64,000 bases of DNA from Echria macrotheca (lineage: Eukaryota > Ascomycota > Sordariomycetes > Sordariales > Schizotheciaceae). The notes below the pieces were generated by a model. That model saw only the letters and a program-made list of their open reading frames with translations. It searched no databases and had not been told where the DNA came from. The stretch is from NCBI GenBank assembly GCA_030411725.1, contig MU839833.1, positions 1,302,001-1,366,000 on the forward strand, in the 5' to 3' direction. Shown here piece by piece: positions 57,619 through 64,000 of the stretch. The position numbers and the translations under genes are program-made. Positions within the stretch are counted from its first letter, which is position 1; each line of letters begins with the position of its first letter.

Positions 57619-58752
57619 ATGGTCCGTCAAGGTTCCATCCTCCTGGCGCTCGCCGGCCTCGCGCCGCCGCTAGCCACGGCCATCCTCGACAAGTACGTGA
57701 CGGTCAACTACATCGAGGACATCCTCCTCGCCGGCCCCGTCAATGTGAAGGTGGTCAACAAGGTGGTCGTGGCCGCCGACGTTTCGGACCCCGAAATCTC
57801 CGCCTGCGTGACGGCCGATGCTGTCTTGTCGTCATGCGTGGCTTCCGGCCTGCTCGAGACCACGGCGCCCACCGCCAGCGCCAAGGACTGTCTCTGCTGC
57901 TATGGTGGACATGAGATCGTCAGCGACTACTCGTCGTGCGCGACCTACATTGCCAAGTCGTATCCCACCGAGACGGCTGCCTTTTCCAGTATGCCCAGAT
58001 GATAAACCCCTGAGCTGGGCAGAACACCATGTTGACTGAACAACCGCCAGCCGTCTCGGTCCTGTATGCCATCTGCGCCACGGGCACCTGTCCTTACGGC
58101 GGGGCCGCCGCGACGCCGACCCTCCCGCCGGCGGCGTCCCGCGCGTCGACAACCTCGGCCCCGGCGGGGTGCACCTCGTTCGTGAGCATCTTCAACTCGT
58201 GCTCTGACAAGCTCGACGGCTTCTCCACCCTGCCGCTGTCTGACCTTGCCTCCTGCTTCTGGTAAGTCATCCCTTCAAAGTCGGATCGTGGCGGATTAAC
58301 AGAAGTAAAGCTATGACAAGTCGGGCAATTACAACACGCGGTTCGACAACTATGCGTCGTCGTGCGCGCCGTTTGCCAAGACGGCTGATCCGCAGGATTA
58401 TTCCGGTAGGTATCTTTCCTATCCATCATTTTTTGTGGTATGTAGCAGTTGTCTAACTGGAAAAAAAGTCATTTCTGCCCTCGGCACGTTCTGCGAGGAT
58501 TACCCGCCCATCACCGACAAGTCCTTCAAGCCGAGCGCCACTCTCGGCGGTATCGGCGGCGGTGGAATCGGCGGGTTGGGAGGCGGCGGTGCGTCGCTCT
58601 CGGCTCCGACATCCTCGAGCGCCAGCGCAACGGTCACGGTCACGATCAAGTCTTCGTCGGCCCTGGCTCCACCGGGGGCGGCAGTCCCGGGGTTTGTCGC
58701 CTGGGCTGCCAACCTCTTGACTTTTGTGGCGTCTTTCTTCATCTTGCTCTAG
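57619..58752 (+). CDS. GPI-anchored Cys-rich cell-surface protein
   Basis: A four-exon gene (57619-57988, 58051-58261, 58311-58405, 58469-58752) gives 319 residues. All joins keep frame, and introns are 49-63 bp. The N terminus (MVRQGSILLALAGLAPPLATA) is a signal peptide. The ectodomain holds cysteines in pairs, in a repeating layout of Cys-x(n)-Cys followed by an FxSCS/YSSCATYI type motif (DCLCCYGGHEIVSDYSSCA, then GCTSFVSIFNSCSDKL and NYASSCAPF). This suggests three related units. A Gly-rich linker (GGIGGGGIGGLGGGG) and Ser/Thr tract lead to a hydrophobic C terminus (AWAANLLTFVASFFILL), as needed for a GPI anchor. It does not show the eight-cysteine CFEM pattern. It is probably a wall or plasma-membrane protein of unknown role. 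It converges on the GH92 gene with about 100 bp between stops. Confidence 0.8.
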
Positions 58753-58851
58753 ATACCAGGGTTAGTTTAATCGTAATGTTTATGGGCTGACAATTTGTTT
58801 CTGTGCTGGCAAGTTATGGCGGTAGCACTGCTGGGTGTACATGACAGGAGA

Positions 58852-61491
58852 TCACCAATTCCACTTGTGCGCGCCAAAGTCCCCCTTATACCCGCCCGTC
58901 CGCCTGCCCTCGAGCGCCCTCCGCGCCGAATACGTCCCGTTGAAGCCCGTATACTTGCCCAGACTCGGCGGCAGATCCTCGACGCGCGTGCCCCACGCGC
59001 TCTCGTTCCTCCCCAGCGTCAGCACGAGCTCTTTTCCTTCTGTGAAAAAACTGTGGTCGACCCAGTTGCGCGTGTATTTTGCGCCGTTGAGCGTCGCGCT
59101 CTGGATGTACACGTCCCGAAAGGACGGGTCAAAGTTGACGTTGCGGATCACGGCCGTCTTGCCCGTCGTCGGGTGCGTGATGTTGACCTGCTCGAAGAAG
59201 GGCGGGATGATAAGGTACACGTCCTGGCCCGGGTTGGGGAAGAGGCCCATCATGGAAAAGGCAACGAACGAGCCCATGGCGCCGCTGTCGTCGTTCCCCG
59301 GGAGGCCGTCGGGCGTCGGCGAGAAGAAGGCCGGGATATAAAAATGGGCGCGCTTGGCCGACAGCGCCGGCCGGCCGGCGTAGTGGTACTGGAACACGGT
59401 CAGGAAGGCGGGCTCGTTGCCGATGTAGGTGATGTTTTGGTCGTGCAGGTAGTCGAGGCGGCGGACGAAGGCCGCTGGGCCGCCGTAGAGGGTCACTAGT
59501 GTTGCTTGGTCGTGCGGGACGAAGCTGGCCGCCGGTTGTTGGTTAGCCATGTATTGTGGAGAAGAAGTTCAGACACATACAAGCCGTATTCCCAGATGCT
59601 GCTCTCAAATGTCTCTCTGCCCGAATTTTGGAGGGAGCACACGCTGAAGTCGTCGAGGTTCGAGCAGTTGAGCGGGTTCTGGTACGCCCATGTCTTGTTT
59701 AGGAACCGCGGCTCGAAAAAGCCGACGAAACCAGTGCTCGTCCCGTTCCACCACGACGAGTTCTGGTCCGCCTTGTACAGGTTCTGCCAGTTGCCGCTGG
59801 ACGCCAGGTACTTTGCCTTGTCCGTTTCCTTTCCCATCTTGTCCGCCATCTGGGCGATGCAAAAGTCGTTGTAGGCGTATTCGAGCGTCCGCGAGATGCT
59901 CCTCGTCATGGTGCCGAATCCCTTGTAGTCAAAGTCTTGGACGGGTATATACCCAAGAGTTTTCCAGCTGTCCAAACCGCCCCTGCCCTCGCAGCACCAA
60001 TCGTATGGCTCGACCTCGGCGTCTTTTACAACAGCGGCGTAGCCATCGTCCCACTGGCCGGGTTAGCTTGCTACGGACCGGAGAAACAAAACCTCACATT
60101 GATCCCGTCCTTGATTCCTTTCAGATAGGCATCTGCGAGCACATTGTCTGCGTTGGAGCCCCCCTTTTCGGTCAGTATCGGATGAGTATTCGTAGCATCA
60201 ACCTACCTGGGTGTATCCCTTGTTCAAGCTCATCCGACAGTCTGGCAAGTAGCCGACATGTCGATATGTGTCGATCAAGGACCGTATCATCTCGGAGACG
60301 GCAGCGGGGTCCGTGATGGTGAGAAAAGGGAGCTGCGATCGAAACAGATCCCAGATGCTTTAGTCATGTCAGCGCCATTTAGGAGACGGACAGAATATCT
60401 AACCAGTAAAACGAGTCAAAGTAGGGTTCCTTGCTCGACCACAGGGGATTCTCTCCGGTGTAGTTTTGCGGGTTAATCATGGTCCGGTAGATGCCACTGT
60501 AGAAGTTAGTTACGACGCTGCTGTTTACGCCCTTAGTCGAGACCCGAATCGGCCGCAGCTTTTCCCTCCAAGCTGCCTCGGCGGCATCATAGACGCGGGT
60601 AAAGTCAAAGTCGGGAATTTCCTCCTCGGCGTTGGAGCAGGCCCGGGCGACACTTATAAAGCTCGTGGCCATACGCACAAGAATCGGACTGTCCCCCGAC
60701 TTGAACCTCACCCAGGCACCACCGGGGAGAGGATACCCGTTGATGCCCCTCGAGATGGTGAGATTCTTGACGTCGGCACTCGCGCGGCTGTCGACAAAGA
60801 TTCCACTATCCAGAATATCGCCCCCCTTGAAGTCGGTGCAGAAATACAGCACGAAGTTGCCCTGTCCGAAGCTCGGCAGGAACTTGGCGCTCCCAGTAAT
60901 GCGGCCCGTACTGCTGTCGACAGACACGCTGCCATTGTCCTGGCGCGAGTCTGCGAGGTCCGTAAGATCCTGCAGAATGAGAGGCTGGGCCGGGTTGCCG
61001 TCGGTGCCCACGGCTGGAAAGCTGAACTTGAAGAGCGAGGCCCGGTGCGTGGTGGTCATCTCGGCGCGGACACCCCCGTTCAACGTCAAGCCGAAAAAGC
61101 CCGGGCGCGAGGAGACGCTGCCATTGCCGAAGAAGCCATAGCGGGCCCGGGCCTTCTTGGGGAACCAACACCTGTTGATGTCTCCACCCGGGCAGTTTGT
61201 ATAGGGGAATAAGGCGAAGTTTCCCAGGCTCGGACTTCCACCAGTCCCAGAGTCATGCATGGTACTGAAGCCCGTCACGGCCGCCCCGTCCAGGGTGAAG
61301 CCTCCTTGGTTGCTGGAGCTATTGGTATCAGCAACGGCTTTTGCCATGCCATACGGGAGGGATGCTCCAGGAAAGACATTGCCGCCATTGTTAGACCCGA
61401 TCATGGGATCGACATATCGGAGGGGGTCGAAAGTGTCTTCCGACAAGACCCGGGTTGCGAGCACAAGCCAGCAGAGGAAAACTCGAACCAT
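58852..61491 (-). CDS. Glycoside hydrolase family 92 alpha-mannosidase, secreted
   Basis: GH92 enzymes are calcium-dependent inverting exo-alpha-mannosidases (often alpha-1,2) acting on N-glycans and fungal mannan. Five exons (61491-60404, 60357-60207, 60163-60098, 60053-59581, 59524-58852) with introns of 43-56 bp give 816 residues in frame. The N terminus (MVRVFLCWLVLATRVLSE) is a signal peptide. Family blocks include YVDPMIGSNNGGNVFPGASLPYGM, FSTMHDSGTGGSPSLGN, and SFYCIWDLFRSQ across the first junction. GYTQGGSNADNVLADAYLKG, DWCCEGRGGLDSW and PGNDDSGAMGSFVAFSMMGLFP follow. The paired Asp of PGNDDSGAMG corresponds to the catalytic base region of the family. Several Asn-x-Ser/Thr sites fit a secreted glycoprotein. 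There is no GPI tail. The enzyme probably trims mannan or glycoprotein glycans outside the cell. Confidence 0.95.
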
Positions 61492-63234
61492 GATCCTAAC
61501 GAGCGGCGGTGATGAGTGGGGATGGTTTCCTGTAAGTCCGTCGAGATGACCCCCTCCGGGTTATATGTGCCTCGCGATAAGGAGGGAGTCGGGAGACGGA
61601 TTCAACCAGGAATGCAGCAATATAAATTGCGACGTGAATAACCGCTCGACGCGGCAGCAAAGCACACTGCATACATCCATTTTGTTTAATGAAGTCGACG
61701 CGTAGCTAGCTGTATAAAGTGTCAGCCTAGATAGTTGTGCTTCGTCGGTGCCGGTGGCCGTCTCCGTGAGGTCTATCTTGCGTTGCCATCCAAGACCGGG
61801 TTTCACCGCGCGATGCTCCTGCCAATCAGCAGAGGCAATCCAATTGAAGGATCAGTATTCGCAGGTTTGAGTGATGATCTGAGTAACCGTCACACTGAGC
61901 TTGACAGTTGGGCAACAGGTTGCGACATATGTGGTAGAAGCCGTCGGCAGAGCGATGTCACGGCAGAGCGATGTCACGCCAAAGGGTGGGACCCAAGGAC
62001 AGCAATTCCAAAACGGTTGGTACCTCGTCCCAGGCAAATATTGCAATCTATAGACAGAAACTGGTTTCCTGGTAGTTGCAAAAACTTTAAAAGTCGTCGA
62101 TGCGTTTGTATGGTGGCGGAGCGTTTGTTAGGCGCTGTTTGGTTGAAGACTGACGCTAGCGGACGATCAGTGGCTCGCTCAGGGACCAAGATTTAGCGCA
62201 TGCGCACTATCTGCAGTGCCCCGCAATCACTGGGATGCAGCCCGATTCACTGCAGTACACCCACGTTGTCAAAGGATGGGGTTGTTCGTTCTCCTAAAAA
62301 CCCTCGAGGAACCATTCTCCACGAAAACGAAGCTTCTTCTAAGGATTGTTGTCTGGTGAGGACCGCAGCTTTATCACCCCAAATCAGCTTCTGCGATGAG
62401 ATGCTATGCCAACGGTGCCCTGAAAGTCAGCGGTCAACTGCATAACCCAAGTCTGAGAAAGGGTTACCCTCACCCTCTTGAGACATTCGAGATTCTTGCC
62501 AAATGAGGGAACAGTTAGTTCTCTGCAATTTTCCGTCGACCAGTTCATATTGCAAACACCCATGGTTATAGGGCCGTCACTCCTCGCTCATGCAGAACCC
62601 CCCGACACAGGGAACGGGTTCCGCTTATGACAGTTCATCATGGCCCCGCTGCTGGGCTCCGTCTGAACCGCAGATGAGCACAGTTGCCATGTGGTTCAAG
62701 TACGGTGGCAGGCACGCCTTGGCTCTACCCACCAGTCTCGAGGCTCCCATAATGGACGAACCATGGGACCAAGCATCATCTCGTGTGGGAACCCTCTCGG
62801 TCGGCTACCAAACAGGCATCAAACGGCGCCTTGGATGGCTCGCGTGCCTAAGGTGAGACATCCCTCTTGGGAATTCATCAGTTCGTCTCATCTGAGGGTC
62901 CAGCGACGAGTAGAGCGGGCCAAACCGGTCCGGCAAAGGACCACAGCAACTGCCAAACCTCAGCGCCGTCTCATCTTTCGGTCTCTCACTTTTCACATCC
63001 GACGAGTCACTACTTCTGCTGGCCTCATCCCATGCTTTCTGATCTGTGCCTTTCAATGCCTGGTGTGTATAAGTTCTGAAACCATGTTCTTTTGTTAACT
63101 CTTTGTTCCGCCTTAGATTCACCCTGAGCCAACAACAGGGCACTCTCTCTCTTCCCTGAGCGTCAATCAGGATCGCAGTCAACAAACGGCCCAGCGTGGT
63201 ACAGTCTATCCGCCGCCTCAAGTCAGGAGGCGAC
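61492..63234. other. Divergent spacer between GH92 and the RGS-like gene
   Basis: A 1.7-kb stretch must contain both promoters. Open frames such as 61735-62196 (+) show no domain pattern. No RNA gene is seen. Confidence 0.5.
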
Positions 63235-64000
63235 ATGGTCGCCACAACATTCCGGTCGCCGCCTCCTGACTCTCGTCCATCCAAGCCACAAAAGGATACC
63301 ATCCAGGTGCAATTGCGGAGCGGATCTGGACTATCCTTTCATACAAACCGGGCTGCCTTCCGCCACTATACCGACTACAACAAGGATGGGACACTTCGTC
63401 TAGCCGGAAAGCGCGCCAGGTCTTCCGGCTTCGACCCTTTGTCAGCGGACACACTGCCTACCAGGGACAGAAGCCTCGAGCCCAAACGCCACCGGCCAGA
63501 AACGAAGCCTCTTCCAGATTTCTTTGACCCGGATGTGATGAAGATGGCTTTCTCAGACCCAGTCACCGGCCGCAGACTATACCACTTTGCCAAGAGCAGA
63601 CATCGTGCTGCGGATGTCTTGTTTCTCGTCAAGGTACGGATACTTCTCTGCATATCGAGACTCACCAGCTCACAGAAGTAGGTGGACGAATACACCCGCG
63701 CCATGGGCGATATGACGTCCGTGATGAACCAGATCTCGACAAACTTTACCGACCCTACGGCAGCCTCTCCCCTCAATCTTCCACAGCACGTTTCCAAGGC
63801 TCTCACTCTCAACACCAGATCCTGTACGAAGTCTGTCTTGCCCCACCTAGAAAGATTGTACCGAGACGCCACAGAATCAGTCCAGGAACGACTGGCGAGG
63901 GATCTCTTCCCCGATTTTGTCAGGTTCCAGCTCTGTCAGTGCATACAAAGTTCCTTGGTGGAGAATCACGGGCGAACAAAAGGCGCTCACCCTGCCTACC
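63235..64000 (+). CDS. RGS-domain-like protein, 5' part
   Basis: The gene starts at ATG 63235 and runs off the right edge. Exon 1 (63235-63633) ends in FLVK and exon 2 starts at 63682 with VDEYTRAMGD, joined through a 48-bp intron (GTACGG to TAG); 133 codons plus about 106 more are visible. The first 90 residues are basic and Ser/Pro-rich. From about residue 95 (LPDFFDPDVMKMAFSDP, RLYHFAKSRHRAADVLFLVKVDEY) the pattern matches the opening helices of an RGS domain. ESVQERLARDLFPDFVRFQL fits its closing helices. Such a protein would speed GTP hydrolysis by a G-alpha subunit, or act as a divergent RGS-like scaffold. The Asn and other key contact residues of true GAPs cannot be verified by eye. 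The remaining C terminus lies outside the window, so full domain content is unknown. Confidence 0.6.

Noticed and set aside
6408..61491. Secondary-metabolite or other biosynthetic gene cluster
   Set aside because: No polyketide synthase, NRPS, terpene cyclase, P450, or cluster-type transporter or regulator was found; neighbouring genes serve unrelated cell functions.

Overview
The window is nuclear DNA from a filamentous ascomycete. Genes are interrupted by short introns (mostly 43-100 bp) with GTAAGT-like donors, CTGAC or GCTAAC branch sites and YAG acceptors. Genes lie on both strands with no operons, and the protein set (fungal NACHT-ankyrin protein, Hos3-type deacetylase, Vip1/Asp1 kinase-phosphatase, Vps17, Utp21, COP9 subunit 6, GH76 and GH92 mannan hydrolases) is typical of Pezizomycotina. 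GC-rich codon use and the character of Vps17 and Utp21 suggest Sordariomycetes, perhaps Sordariales. That placement is inference, because no search was run.

Layout. 1-192 is the 3' end of a hexokinase-like gene. 1356-4491 is a NACHT-ankyrin (NLR-like) gene whose 3' part holds a minisatellite and a chain of intron-like units. 6408-7874 (-) is a GH76 alpha-1,6-mannanase-like gene. 7875-21278 is a gene-poor stretch of about 13 kb in which I can support only one coding unit, a 54-residue zinc-binding-type protein at 13853-14017 (-). 21279-26545 (-) is a five-exon VIP1/PPIP5K gene. UTP21 (27783-31057, +) follows from a divergent promoter. 34269-36899 (-) is mitochondrial MEF2, divergent from VPS17 (37314-39293, +). 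A 5.8-kb spacer precedes a sorbitol-dehydrogenase-like gene (45071-46583, +), which converges on CSN6 (47332-48888, -). Two hypothetical genes follow (49335-50786, + and 51606-52334, -), then HOS3 (53327-56743, -), a GPI-anchored cysteine-rich protein (57619-58752, +), a GH92 alpha-mannosidase (58852-61491, -) and the start of an RGS-like gene (63235-64000+, +).

How the genes relate. Most encode unconnected housekeeping functions: inositol pyrophosphate signalling, small-subunit rRNA processing, mitochondrial ribosome recycling, retromer sorting, the COP9 signalosome and histone deacetylation. Two secreted or wall-associated mannan hydrolases and one GPI protein relate to the cell surface, but the GH76 and GH92 genes are 50 kb apart and do not form a cluster. 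I see no secondary-metabolite cluster, no intact transposon, no confident tRNA or rRNA gene and no CRISPR array. All splice junctions were read by eye. For the genes where I give exon lists, the exon sums are multiples of three and the joins restore family motifs.
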